Of a stretch of DNA of 64,000 bases, positions 34,242 to 43,354 are shown one piece after another. The DNA comes from Fibrobacter sp. UWH4 (GTDB lineage Bacteria > Fibrobacterota > Fibrobacteria > Fibrobacterales > Fibrobacteraceae): positions 310,001-374,000 of the forward strand of contig NZ_FRAY01000005.1 of assembly GCF_900142475.1 (NCBI RefSeq). The letters run 5' to 3'. The position numbers and the translations under genes were made by a program. The stretch's first letter is position 1. Each line of letters begins with the position of its first letter. The notes beneath the pieces are model-generated. The model saw nothing but the letters and a program-made list of their open reading frames with translations. It made no database searches and was not told the DNA's origin.

Positions 34242-34925
34242 ATGAGCAATACGCATTACATATTCCTTGAATCCTTGCAGAACACTTACCAGGCGGGAGG
34301 CGTGGTCATGCTACCGATTCTGCTGGCGGGCGTTATCGGATTCTACTTCCTGTTCTCGAGTTGGCTGCGCATCGGTAAGGATTTTTTTCGTGCAGATGTC
34401 CACAAGGTGGTCAAACGCATGCGTCGCGACTTGAACGGCGGTGAACGCGACCGCTTAAATAGCAAGTCGCCTATGGGTGTAGAGATGGCTATTAAGCGCT
34501 TGCGCAAACGTGGCGGTCTTTTGGGCAGGGAACTTTGCAATGCCGTTGAAATTGCTGCGAAGGATCCTGCGTCGTTTAAGGATTATATGCAGGTCCGTAT
34601 GATGAAGACCGTCCGTTATATGGAGCAGGGAACCCACATTGTATCGGTGATGGCGTCCGCGGCACCGCTTTTGGGCTTGCTCGGCACGGTGACGGGCATG
34701 GTTTCGACATTCGAAGTGATAACACTGTACGGAAACCAAAACCCGGTGCTGATGGCCGACGGCATTTCTGAAGCGTTGATTTCAACGCAGAGTGGTTTGC
34801 TCGTGGCTTTTCCACTGACACTTCTGAAACAGCGCCTTGACGAACGAATCGAAATTTTACGGCAGAACATGGAACTGGGTGCGACTGTAATAGAGAACTG
34901 TTTAGTAGAGAAGGTGAGCTGCTGA
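34242..34925 (+). CDS. exbB: Second ExbB/TolQ-family protein
   Basis: 227 aa, typical ExbB size. First span VVMLPILLAGVIGFYFLFSSW, then the cytoplasmic domain, then SVMASAAPLLGLLGTVTGMVSTFEVI and the third span ISTQSGLLVAFPLTLLKQRL. No strong Shine-Dalgarno. It forms the inner-membrane proton channel with the ExbD protein encoded next. Two different ExbB-like genes in one operon are characteristic of the DUF3450-type TonB systems. Confidence 0.92.
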   Translation: MSNTHYIFLESLQNTYQAGGVVMLPILLAGVIGFYFLFSSWLRIGKDFFRADVHKVVKRMRRDLNGGERDRLNSKSPMGVEMAIKRLRKRGGLLGRELCNAVEIAAKDPASFKDYMQVRMMKTVRYMEQGTHIVSVMASAAPLLGLLGTVTGMVSTFEVITLYGNQNPVLMADGISEALISTQSGLLVAFPLTLLKQRLDERIEILRQNMELGATVIENCLVEKVSC

Positions 34926-34930
34926 CACAT

Positions 34931-34961
34931 CATTGCGAGGCGCGAAGCGACGAAGCAATCC
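34931..34961. repeat. CATTGCGAG...CAATCC repeat
   Basis: CATTGCGAGGCGCGAAGCGA followed by CGAAGCAATCC, between exbB and exbD. Confidence 0.7.
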
Positions 34962-34979
34962 AAGGACGAAGGATTTATT

Positions 34980-35384
34980 ATGGAATTCAATTTGCCGAGA
35001 AGAAAACAGAAGGATATGGGCATCGAGATGGGCCCGCTGATGGACATCGTGTTTATCTTGCTCATCTTCTTTGTGGTGACCTCTTCGTTTACCCGCGAAA
35101 CGGGCGTGGATGTGACCAAGCCGCAGGCGCAAACCGCAAGTCAACTCGAAAAGGAGAACTTGCTGATAGCCATTACACGAGAAGGGACTATTCACATGAA
35201 CGAACGCCAGGTGGATTTAGCGAGCCTGCAGGATATTTTGAAACAGTCATTGGCGAAAACTCCCGATCGCGAAGCCGTTGTAATCGCGGACAAGGAAGCG
35301 GAAACGGGTGTGCTGGTGCAGGTGATCGATATGTGTAACTTGGCTGGAGTGAAAAAGGTTTCTATCGCGGCCCAGGCGGAGTAG
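34980..35384 (+). CDS. exbD: ExbD/TolR-family protein
   Basis: 134 aa. Single N-terminal span with the channel Asp: GPLMDIVFILLIFFVVTSSF (D22). The periplasmic domain includes AITREGTIHMNERQVDL and REAVVIADKEAETGVLVQVIDMCNLAGVKKVSIA, standard ExbD. It couples proton flow to TonB. RBS weak (AAGGACGAAGG 13 nt upstream). Confidence 0.95.
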   Translation: MEFNLPRRKQKDMGIEMGPLMDIVFILLIFFVVTSSFTRETGVDVTKPQAQTASQLEKENLLIAITREGTIHMNERQVDLASLQDILKQSLAKTPDREAVVIADKEAETGVLVQVIDMCNLAGVKKVSIAAQAE

Positions 35385-35629
35385 GAGCTATGAGCAATGA
35401 GGTGTGAGGTCGGCACTTCGTGCCTTTGAGGTATGAGGTAGATAGTGGTTAGTAAACTGTGGTTAGTGGTTAGGAACGTGCCACGAGGCGGTCATCCTGG
35501 AAGGAGTGCAACGACTGACGGGATCCAGAGAAGATTGTTCAAGTAGGATGTGATTAGTGATGAGGGTCAAGAAGAATCGTCATTGCGAGGAATGAAACGA
35601 TGAAGCAATCTATGTTAGAAAGATGATTT
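35385..35629. repeat. Repeat-filled gap between exbD and tonB
   Basis: TGAGGTATGAGG-type short repeats (35398-35445) are followed by GTCATCCTGGAAGGAGTGCA (35491-35528) and GTCATTGCGAGG...AAGCAATCT (35579-35611). No gene is seen. Similar TATGAGG runs occur at 2590 and 36285. Confidence 0.75.
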
Positions 35630-36277
35630 ATGTTTAGATATTTGAAAAAAATAGTGAAGCGTTTTAGCATTTTGCTTGCGGCGATTCTCGCGAGTATGCT
35701 TCTCGTGTTCTCCGTGACGATGGCGAACTTGTTTTTGAGCGGTAAGGTGTTTCACGAAAAGAAGTACGCGAAGACAGAAGTGAGTGTCAAGAAGGTGGAC
35801 GAGGTCGAGAAGAAGGTAGAAAAGAAAAAGCCGACTCGCAAGCCGAACCGTATGAAGTCCAATTCGCGTTCGCCCAAGGCTGGGCCTCGTTTTGCGATGA
35901 ATCTCGGTGCTGCCTCGGGAACGGCAGGTGCCGCTATCAGTGATGAATTGGTTGCCGATTTTCGTGGCGGTGCGCTTTCAACAGAAAAGGGCGATGTCGA
36001 CAAAAAACCGGAAAGCCGCAGTATGGCGAATTTCCAGGTGCCTCCCAAAATCAGGGATAACGAAATTGATGCGACGCTCCGACTCAGTTTTTGCGTGGAC
36101 GCGGGTGGTCATGTGTATGACATCAAGGTGTTGGAAGAATCCCCGGCGGGTTCTGGCCTTGCCGCTGCTGGCCGCGAAGCCCTTTCTCGCATGACATTTA
36201 CTCCGGCTGAAAAGGCGGGAAAAGCGGTGCCCTTCTGTGGCATGGAACAACCATTTGAAGTGAAGTTTAGGGACTAA
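35630..36277 (+). CDS. tonB: TonB-family energy transducer
   Basis: 215 aa. N-terminal membrane anchor (FSILLAAILASMLLVFSVTMANLF), a basic Lys/Pro linker (VEKKKPTRKPNRMK), and the C-terminal TonB domain (IDATLRLSFCVDAGGHVYDIKVLEESPAGSGLAAAGREALSRMTFTPAEKAGKAVPFCG), which keeps the family pattern ...GxV..v.v..SSG...ld.aal.al..w.f.PA.. It contains two Cys that could form a disulfide. It transmits energy from the ExbB/ExbD complex to outer-membrane receptors such as those at 1-271 and 19987-22536. Confidence 0.9.
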   Translation: MFRYLKKIVKRFSILLAAILASMLLVFSVTMANLFLSGKVFHEKKYAKTEVSVKKVDEVEKKVEKKKPTRKPNRMKSNSRSPKAGPRFAMNLGAASGTAGAAISDELVADFRGGALSTEKGDVDKKPESRSMANFQVPPKIRDNEIDATLRLSFCVDAGGHVYDIKVLEESPAGSGLAAAGREALSRMTFTPAEKAGKAVPFCGMEQPFEVKFRD

Positions 36278-36333
36278 TGGCTATGAGGTGTGAGCTCGGG
36301 CCTAGCGGCCCTTTGGGCTATGAGGATTGATGA

Positions 36334-37413
36334 ATGTGTAATTATGGTAAGACAAAAAAATCTTGGTTAAGAGTTTTTTCGCTCATAGCTCATAGCTCAT
36401 GGCTCGTAGCTATTTTCCTCGCTGTTTCTTGTTTCGCGGCGCAGTCTTCTTATGACCTGATGGAACGCGCGAACGCACTTTACCGCGATGGAAAATTCAA
36501 GCAGGCCATTATGCTTTACCGCAAGGCGGAATCTCGTGGCGCCGACCCCGTCGCGACCAGTTTCAACATCGCCAACAGTTATTACCAGCAGAATGACTTG
36601 CCGAATGCCGCCGCCACTTATCGCAAGGCAATCGATTTTTCGAACGGTTCGTTCGCTCCCGCTCTTTTTAACATGGCGAGTGTCTATTTTCGGCTCAAGC
36701 AGTATCCCGAATGCGTGGCGGCGTATCACCGTGCGTTGAAACTGGAACCGGAAAATGTTTCCGGTTGGCTTTACTTAGGCGAAGCCTACAGTAAAACCGG
36801 CGACGCGGTCGGCGCCCTGCGTGCCATTGAAAAAGCCTACCAGCTTGACAAAGAAGACATCAGCATCGTGTACCAGCTTTCCGAAGCGAATATCTCGCTC
36901 AACGATTTTGAACGCGCCGTTGCCGTAATTCGCGAAGGCTATGCCGCTCACCCCGAAGAAATTGACTTCTTGGTTTACCTGGGTGACGTTTACCGTCTGA
37001 ACAAACAGTATGAAGAAAGCGCTGGCGCTTACCGCGAAGCATTGGGCGTTCGCCCTGATGACCCTGCAACCATGTATAAGCTCGCCGATGTTCTCGCCGA
37101 AGACAACAAGCCTTTCGTGGCGATGGACGTGCTCAACAATCTCACGCAAATCAAGCCCGACTTTAGCGACGCCGCCATCTTCCTCGGGAACCTCGCATAC
37201 GACGCCAAGTTCCTCGACCGTGCCGAATCCGCCTACGAACTTGCCGCCAAACAGGGGAACGCCGAAGCCGTATTCGGCTTCAAGAATATGGCCTACGATG
37301 CCCACGCTCAAAAGCGCGATGACGAGGCTCTCCGCCTGCTGCGTATTGCCCAAAACTATTTCCCGGATGACGTTACCTTGCAGGCCGACATTCTCGAGTT
37401 CGAAAAGGAATAA
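36334..37413 (+). CDS. TPR-repeat protein of the TonB system
   Basis: 359 aa. The signal-like N-terminus (SLIAHSSWLVAIFLAVSCFA) is encoded by TCATAGC repeats (36385-36410). About eight tetratricopeptide repeats follow (YDLMERANALYRDGKFKQAIMLYRKAES, then ASVYFRLKQYPECVAAYHRALKLEPEN and so on). DUF3450-type TonB operons usually end with such a TPR protein. It probably tethers or stabilises the complex in the periplasm. Confidence 0.88.
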   Translation: MCNYGKTKKSWLRVFSLIAHSSWLVAIFLAVSCFAAQSSYDLMERANALYRDGKFKQAIMLYRKAESRGADPVATSFNIANSYYQQNDLPNAAATYRKAIDFSNGSFAPALFNMASVYFRLKQYPECVAAYHRALKLEPENVSGWLYLGEAYSKTGDAVGALRAIEKAYQLDKEDISIVYQLSEANISLNDFERAVAVIREGYAAHPEEIDFLVYLGDVYRLNKQYEESAGAYREALGVRPDDPATMYKLADVLAEDNKPFVAMDVLNNLTQIKPDFSDAAIFLGNLAYDAKFLDRAESAYELAAKQGNAEAVFGFKNMAYDAHAQKRDDEALRLLRIAQNYFPDDVTLQADILEFEKE

Positions 37414-37465
37414 ATAATTGAAGACCGGAAATTCTTTTTTATATTCTCTCTAAACAGGAGCCCTT

Positions 37466-38377
37466 ATGAAAAAGCGTTTTCTCCCTCTCTTTGCCTTGAT
37501 GGCGTCATTTGTCGCTTTCGGCTGCAGCGACACCAAAAACCAAGTTGCCGAAAAAAATGCTGAACAGGCAAAGCCTGCTGCGGAATCGGCAGAAAAAGCG
37601 GCCCCCGCAGAAACCGCCAATGTCGTTCATGTGGCTAAAACGATCAAGCTCGCAAATGGCGCAAGCGTGACCTGGATTCAGGACAATCAGGGCGAAAAGC
37701 TGAACCCCCGCAGCCTCTTTAGCGATGCAAGCGATTCCCTGTTTGCAAGTTTGAACTTGCCCGACGGCATTCCCGCCTCGGTGAGCGTATTCCTGCTGCA
37801 GGTCGCTGGCAAGAACATTCTGTTTGATGCCGGCCTTGGCGCGTTCGGCGGCCAAATGTTGAACCGCCTTGAAGCCCTCGGCGTAACACCCGAAAACGTC
37901 AACTTCATTTACTTGACGCACTTTCATGCTGATCATATTGCAGGCATGATTGCAAAAGACTCTACTGGCAAGGACGTAAAACTCTTTAAGAATGCTGCTG
38001 TCTACGCGGGCAAAATGGAATACGATGCCTGGATGAACGACATCGCGAAAAATGATTTGCAGAAGGTGATTATGGGCATCTATAAAGATAGCCTGCATTT
38101 GTTCGCTTTTGGCGACACGTTGCCGCAGGGGGTGATTGCACTTGACGCCGTGGGGCACACGCCCGGCCATACTGCGTTCCAGTATAGTAACCTGCTCGTG
38201 ATTGGCGACCTGATGCATGGTTATGCGTTGCAGAAGGACCACCCCGAAATCAATTCCAACTATGACATGGATAAGGAAAAATCCATCAAGAGTCGCAAGC
38301 GCCTAATGCAATACGCCCGCGACAATAAACTTACCATGGCCGGCATGCACCTGCCGCCGCCGGGATTTGCGGAATAG
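37466..38377 (+). CDS. Metallo-beta-lactamase-fold lipoprotein
   Basis: 303 aa. Lipobox VAFGC (Cys20), Ala/Glu/Lys linker, then the MBL domain with the zinc motif THFHADH (ligands for two metals), DAVGHTPGH and a final His (AGMHLPPPG). This architecture is shared by secreted quorum-quenching-like and other metal hydrolases; the substrate cannot be read. RBS AGGAG. It is 52 bp after the TPR gene and may be a separate unit. Confidence 0.85.
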   Translation: MKKRFLPLFALMASFVAFGCSDTKNQVAEKNAEQAKPAAESAEKAAPAETANVVHVAKTIKLANGASVTWIQDNQGEKLNPRSLFSDASDSLFASLNLPDGIPASVSVFLLQVAGKNILFDAGLGAFGGQMLNRLEALGVTPENVNFIYLTHFHADHIAGMIAKDSTGKDVKLFKNAAVYAGKMEYDAWMNDIAKNDLQKVIMGIYKDSLHLFAFGDTLPQGVIALDAVGHTPGHTAFQYSNLLVIGDLMHGYALQKDHPEINSNYDMDKEKSIKSRKRLMQYARDNKLTMAGMHLPPPGFAE

Positions 38378-38401
38378 TTCTGTGCGGACAAGGATTTGCC
38401 T

Positions 38402-39568
38402 ATGCAATGGAATGCTGAAACAAAAAAACAAATTGAATCTCGCCTGAACGACAAGGAAAATTCGCTTGCGCCTTACGCTTGCAAGTCTGCACAGGCGGTT
38501 CGTTTTCATGAGGCTCCCAAAGATATACGCCCGGATTTCTTTCACGATTCGGACAAGATTATCCATTCCTATTGCTACAGCCGCTACATCGACAAGACCC
38601 AAGTTTTTTACCTGGTCGAAAATGACCACATCACGCATCGCGTGCTCCATGTGCAGCTGGTGGCGAAAATCGCAAGGACCATCGGGCGTTTCTTGAACTT
38701 GAACGAAGATTTGATCGAAGCAATCTCGCTAGGACACGATGTCGGCCACACGCCTTTTGGACACGACGGCGAACGCATTATTTCTGCGTTTTTGCAGGAA
38801 CAGGGCGCTGGCATTTTTGAACATAACGTTCAAAGTTTCCGTTTGTTCCACGACCTCGAAGCCTACGGAAAAGGCCTGAACCTTACCGCACAAGTGCTTG
38901 ACGGAATTATCTGCCACAACGGCGAAATCCTGCAGAACAGCTACGGCTGCGACCGCAGCAAGACTCCGGAAAAGTTGCTGACGGAATACCGCGAAAGCCT
39001 CAACGGGAATTTCAAGTCGAAAGATATGGTCCCGATGACGCTCGAAGGCTGCGTCATGCGCATCTCGGACGTAATCGCATACATTGGCCGAGACATCGAA
39101 GATGCCATCATCTTGAAACTGGTGGAACGCGAAAGCCTGCCCCGCGAAGTCACGGAAGTGCTTGGCAACAAGAACGGCGAAATTGTCGACACGCTTATCA
39201 AGGACCTCGTGAACAACAGCATCGACAAGGAAACGCTCAGTTTCTCGCAGGAAGTTTTTGATGCGCTGAATCGCCTGAAAGATTGGAACTACAGGAACAT
39301 TTACCTGAACCCGAAAAAGTCTACGCAAGACACAAAAATCAAGACGATGTTCCGCACCGTTTTGGAAGAATGTCTCGATGAACTCGGTTCTGACAAAAAA
39401 GTCACCGGAATCAATCACTGGTTCAATTCCATGAGTGCTGAATATAAAGAGGCAACATCCAAGTTGCGCGTCGTTGCCGACTATGTTGCAGGTATGACCG
39501 ATGATTACTTGATGAACGCCTACAAGGAAATCGTAGTTCCCAAGTCGTTCGGGATTAACTTTAAGTAA
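38402..39568 (+). CDS. HD-domain dNTP triphosphohydrolase-like protein
   Basis: 388 aa. The HD motif appears as THRVLHVQLV and SLGHDVGHTPFGHDGE, followed by FEHNVQSFRLF, as in dGTPase-like enzymes (metal-dependent removal of triphosphate from dNTPs). The ATG at 38402 has AAGGA upstream; a TTG 6 nt earlier is the other choice. It follows the MBL lipoprotein by 24 bp. A role in nucleotide-pool control is known for the family, the exact substrate is not. Confidence 0.85.
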   Translation: MQWNAETKKQIESRLNDKENSLAPYACKSAQAVRFHEAPKDIRPDFFHDSDKIIHSYCYSRYIDKTQVFYLVENDHITHRVLHVQLVAKIARTIGRFLNLNEDLIEAISLGHDVGHTPFGHDGERIISAFLQEQGAGIFEHNVQSFRLFHDLEAYGKGLNLTAQVLDGIICHNGEILQNSYGCDRSKTPEKLLTEYRESLNGNFKSKDMVPMTLEGCVMRISDVIAYIGRDIEDAIILKLVERESLPREVTEVLGNKNGEIVDTLIKDLVNNSIDKETLSFSQEVFDALNRLKDWNYRNIYLNPKKSTQDTKIKTMFRTVLEECLDELGSDKKVTGINHWFNSMSAEYKEATSKLRVVADYVAGMTDDYLMNAYKEIVVPKSFGINFK

Positions 39569-39578
39569 AAGTTTTGCT

Positions 39579-39612
39579 TGCGACATTATTTGTCGCATAC
39601 ATCTCCTATATT
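39579..39612 (+). promoter_or_regulatory. Shared island element, copy E (perfect palindrome version)
   Basis: TGCGACA-TTATT-TGTCGCA is a perfect 7-5-7 palindrome. TTGTCGC (39590-39596) is followed after 10 nt by TATATT (39607-39612). Same spacing as at 41776, 42451, 45619 and 56986. It lies 58 nt before the AAA+ remnant. Confidence 0.6.
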
Positions 39613-39669
39613 TTTATCGAACTTTTTGACAATTTGGATTAAAAAGGCGATATATAATGGCGGCTCCAT

Positions 39670-40010
39670 GTGAAAAGTTATGTGGGCGACACCGAAAAGA
39701 ACATCCGCAAAATGTTCAAGGAGGCCGAAGAGTCAAAGGCTATCTTGTTCCTTGACGAAGCCGATAGCTTGATTCGTGACCGCAATGGCGCAAATCACAG
39801 CTGGGAAGTGACTCAGGTGAACGAGATGCTCACGCAAATGGAAAACTTCAAGGGGATCTTTATCGCCGCTACGAATTTTGACGGCACGCTTGATATGGCC
39901 TCCCGCCGTTGCTTTGCGCTCAAGGTGAAGTTCGGCTATCCATCTTGAACGCCCTCAAGTCCGAAATGGCCTACAAGGATGGTCGCGAAGGAAGGACCAT
40001 GGGGCTGTAG
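39670..40010 (+). pseudogene. AAA+ ATPase remnant
   Basis: A 92-codon frame (GTG at 39670) encodes SYVGDTEKNIRKMFKEAEESKAILFLDEADSLIRDRNG ... GIFIAATNFDGTLDMASRRCFALKVKFG, i.e. Walker B and sensor regions of a CDC48-like AAA+ domain. Walker A is absent, and the frame stops at 39948; a further 20-codon piece continues in another frame to 40010. It is a truncated, broken gene. Confidence 0.75.
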
Positions 40011-40146
40011 GGGAGGCGAATGCCCTTTTTAGCATAAAATAGCCGTTGTAAATCATTCAATATTTTTTTAGGATATGACGCTTAATTTGCTCTGTTTGCT
40101 TTTTCTCAGTATAAATTTAAGGTGAAACAAGAAAAAAGGATCGAAA

Positions 40147-41642
40147 ATGAAGCGTATTCTTGCTAAAACCGCCCTCATCGCCCTCGCAGGAACCCTTTCG
40201 CGACCGCAGCGACACTCCCCACCGCCAAGGAAGTCCAGGCCAACATGGGTTTGGGTTTCAACATCGGCAACTCGATGGAAGTGCCTAATGATCCGACCGG
40301 CTGGGGCAACCCCTACCCGACGCAGGACCTGATGGATTCCATCAAGGCAGTCGGCTTCAATACGGTCCGAATTCCCTGCGCCTGGGACAGCCACACTAGT
40401 GGAGGCAAAGTTACCGAAACTTGGCTTGACTCCGTAAAAACGGTGGTCGACTACGCCATGCGCGCAGGCCTCTATACGATTTTGAACATCCACCACGAAG
40501 GTGAAGGTGGCTGGTTCCAGAGCAACATTGGCACGAGTGTCGATAACACCATCGACAACAAGATGAAGACTTACTGGACGCAGATTGCAAATAAGTTCAA
40601 GGACTACAACGAACGTTTGATTTTTGCTGGCGCCAACGAACCCGGTCCGAATGTGAATACGTGGACCTCGCAGCATGTGTCTACGCTTATGCACTACTAC
40701 CAGACTTTTATCGATGCCGTTCGCGCTACGGGAGGCAACAACGAGACCCGCACCCTGGTTATTCAGGGCCTTAACACTGATATCGACAAGTCTGTTGCAA
40801 ATGCTCCGGTGACCACCTTCCCGACGGACAAGGTCGAAGGTCGCCTGATGTTCGAAGTGCACTACTACGATCCGTACCAGTACACACTCATGACTGGGGA
40901 ACAGGATTGGGGTGCAAAGGAACCCATTCAGCCGCAGTACTATTACGGCGACTACACCAAGGCGAGCGAACCTAAACGCAACGCGGGCTACAACGCCTGG
41001 GCGGGTTCCGTTGATTCTAAGATCGGAAGCATCATCCATCCGCAGGAACAGTTCGCCAAGATGAAGACGAACTATGTTGACAAGGGTTACCCGGTCATCG
41101 TGGGCGAATTTGGCGCAAATGTCCGCTCTCCGGAATTGAGTGGCTCCGACCTGAATCTCCACAAACAGGGCCGCGTGCAGTGGCATAAGGATGTCGTTTC
41201 GGCAGCCAAGCAGTATGGGCTCACGCCAATCCTCTGGGATATGGGTAACGAAAGCGATACTGGCTATGACAATATGGCTTACATCCGTCGTCAAAGTGCG
41301 CCGGTGGGCAAGGTCCTCGAAACGGATGTCATCAACGCCATGCGTAGCGTCTATGGGCTTGGCGACTACGTAAATACGGGTGTCACCCATGTGGAAGACT
41401 TCATTTCGGGAGAAAGTTCGACCGCGCTTAAGAGCTTTGCTAAAACGAGTGTCAAGTTCACCCGTAACGGAAACACCCTTTACGGTATAGGAAACATTTC
41501 GCTTTATGACCTGAAGGGCAACCTGGTCCGCACCGCCGGCAACAACGCCTCCGAAGCGACCACCATGCAACTGCAGGGAATCCATCAGGGAGTCTACATT
41601 GCAAAGTGCCAGGGCCAAACGATGCGTATCCAGGTGAAGTAA
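40147..41642 (+). CDS. GH5 cellulase, frameshifted after the signal peptide
   Basis: The catalytic frame (from MGLGFNIGNSM at 40245) encodes a GH5 endoglucanase: TVRIPCAWDSHTSGG, LNIHHEGEGGW, the acid/base in IFAGANEPGPN, the active-site HYYDPYQYTL and the nucleophile in VIVGEFGAN. The end carries the shared tail (ISLYDLKGNLVRTA ... GVYIAKCQGQTMRIQVK). A signal peptide starts at 40147 (MKRILAKTALIALAGTL) one frame away. Adding one T to the TTT at 40196-40198 joins them as ...GTLFATAATLPTAKEV. Either a real inactivating deletion or a homopolymer error in the assembly. Confidence 0.88.
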
Positions 41643-41699
41643 AAAATAGCTGCTTTGACCGCTGCTGCATAATCACGGCAGGGTCGCAACATACGGTTT

Positions 41700-41740
41700 G
41701 GCTTGACAGAACCATATAAGGCACTGTCAAGCCTTTTTTT
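41700..41740 (+). terminator. Terminator after the GH5 gene
   Basis: Perfect 10-bp stem GGCTTGACAG / CTGTCAAGCC, 14-nt loop, then TTTTTTT. Confidence 0.9.
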
Positions 41741-41775
41741 CAAAAAAATGCTAAAACCGCTCTGTATGTCAATAA

Positions 41776-41798
41776 TTGTCGCGTGGAGAATGTATATT
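41776..41798 (+). promoter_or_regulatory. Shared island element, copy A
   Basis: TTGTCGC-N10-TATATT (TATATT at 41793-41798), 34 nt before the ATG at 41833. Confidence 0.55.
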
Positions 41799-41832
41799 AA
41801 TGGGCGAAATCAAATAACGCAAAGGAGCTTTT

Positions 41833-42387
41833 ATGGAAATTGACAAGAACTGGCCCGTAAGCTGGATGGAAGACGTGGGTGTCACATGTACTGAATGTGG
41901 CGAGTCTTGCGACATGGATGGACATTTTACTGAAGTTGCCGGCGATGAGCGCTTGAATTTCTATAAGGTCAGATCAACGACTCTTCGCGGGAAAGAGAGT
42001 CCGCATTGCGGAAACGAGATGGAACTGGATGTACGGTTCTGGAAACGCGAGTTTATGGGCGTTCGCCCTGATGGCAGGGAAGTATGCCGCGTCTTTACTC
42101 TGTGGGAACGCGATGAATGCCCTGGCTGTTCGCCGGATTCCCTTTTTGGATATTACGAGACGGACTGCCCCGAAATGCATTCCGCGGACCTCACTCTCGA
42201 TGATTCCAGTGCGCAGGAACTCGTTGACCTTCTCTACAAAACGACCCATGACGAGGCTCTGCTTGCTGTTGGTGAGTCGTTGGAGAAAGGGAACTCCGTG
42301 GAATCCGTAATCCCCGAACTCAAGCGGATCATCGATGCTCACGATGACGTGCTGAAGGATAAATACCTGGGCGATTTTTTGCCGTAA
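41833..42387 (+). CDS. Cys-rich hypothetical protein
   Basis: 184 aa. Several Cys pairs in the first 110 residues (CTECGESC, HCGNEMEL, ECPGCSPD) suggest a zinc-bound N-terminal part; the C-terminal ~60 residues are helical. RBS AAAGGAG. Family not recognised. It is the first gene of the accessory island and has the shared TTGTCGC/TATATT element in front. Confidence 0.65.
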   Translation: MEIDKNWPVSWMEDVGVTCTECGESCDMDGHFTEVAGDERLNFYKVRSTTLRGKESPHCGNEMELDVRFWKREFMGVRPDGREVCRVFTLWERDECPGCSPDSLFGYYETDCPEMHSADLTLDDSSAQELVDLLYKTTHDEALLAVGESLEKGNSVESVIPELKRIIDAHDDVLKDKYLGDFLP

Positions 42388-42450
42388 ATGGCCATATAAA
42401 AGCCAAAATTCCCTAAAAATTACCTGAAAACGACAAAATCGAGACAGTAT

Positions 42451-42473
42451 TTGTCGCATGGGGTTTGTATATT
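42451..42473 (+). promoter_or_regulatory. Shared island element, copy B
   Basis: GACAGTATTTGTCGC (42443-42457), then 10 nt, then TATATT (42468-42473), upstream of the 42587 gene. Confidence 0.55.
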
Positions 42474-42586
42474 ACGTTTTAGATTTATGCGTATATTTGC
42501 ATTTATGCATAAATAAGCGATAATATAATGCAGCCGGCAATGTGGCGTTGATGCGCAAACTCAATGCCTTTGACAGGAGGTCATTT

Positions 42587-43333
42587 ATGGCGACAATACA
42601 TCTGGACAATAATCACGAAGGCTTTGCCGATTTTTGCAAGCGGGAGGCGGCCGGTCTCAAGCTCACGAGCGACGAGATGCATCAGGAAAACAGGGAACAG
42701 GAGGAACTGAACGCACTTCAGAAAAAATGTTTTGAACGCAAGTGCGCGTTGCTTTACAATAATCTGGACCTGATTCTGCGGCACCGGGACGAAATTATCG
42801 CAACCCCGCGGTATGCGAATATCGATGTACAATACGCAATCAAGGGTGGCGGGCTTTATGTGGGACACCTGTCCGCTGTAAGGCATTTTAACTTCGCCGG
42901 CACCCTCGTCAGCATCGGCCTCAAGCTATCCTCGCTCCTCAAAATCTGGGACAATGAACAGTTCAAGGTGGAATGCAAGTGCGGCGGCACGGCGCTCATC
43001 CGCTCGTTTTCGGGTTCGCCCCTTTCGGGTGGTTCGCAGGCGACTGCGGTTTGTCCCAAGTGCAAAAGGGAAATCCGCGTCAATAACCGTAGCTTTGGCG
43101 GTTATTGTGGCCTGATGAGCATAGGGCACGATAGGGATATCGAAAAGGTCGTAAAAAGCATTATCGCCAAGTGGATCCTTGCCGAGGTTGCATACGGAAA
43201 GAATGCTGCCGAAGGGAAAGATGCGAAATGGAAAAAAGCGGGGCGCGAATTGCATGACGACGGCGAGCCCTGTAACCTTGAAACTATGATCAACGAACTG
43301 AAGCTGAAGGAATTCCGGCTTGCTTCACGATGA
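42587..43333 (+). CDS. Hypothetical protein with zinc ribbon
   Basis: 248 aa. The middle part has CKCGGTALIRSFSG ... TAVCPKCKREI, a four-Cys ribbon. The N-terminus (~20-60) is a charged helix. The ATG at 42587 is preferred over 42542 because AGGAGGT stands 6-12 nt in front of it. It is followed 21 bp later by the 43355 gene. No family recognised. Confidence 0.65.
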   Translation: MATIHLDNNHEGFADFCKREAAGLKLTSDEMHQENREQEELNALQKKCFERKCALLYNNLDLILRHRDEIIATPRYANIDVQYAIKGGGLYVGHLSAVRHFNFAGTLVSIGLKLSSLLKIWDNEQFKVECKCGGTALIRSFSGSPLSGGSQATAVCPKCKREIRVNNRSFGGYCGLMSIGHDRDIEKVVKSIIAKWILAEVAYGKNAAEGKDAKWKKAGRELHDDGEPCNLETMINELKLKEFRLASR

Positions 43334-43354
43334 TGAAATATAAGGACGGTAAAA

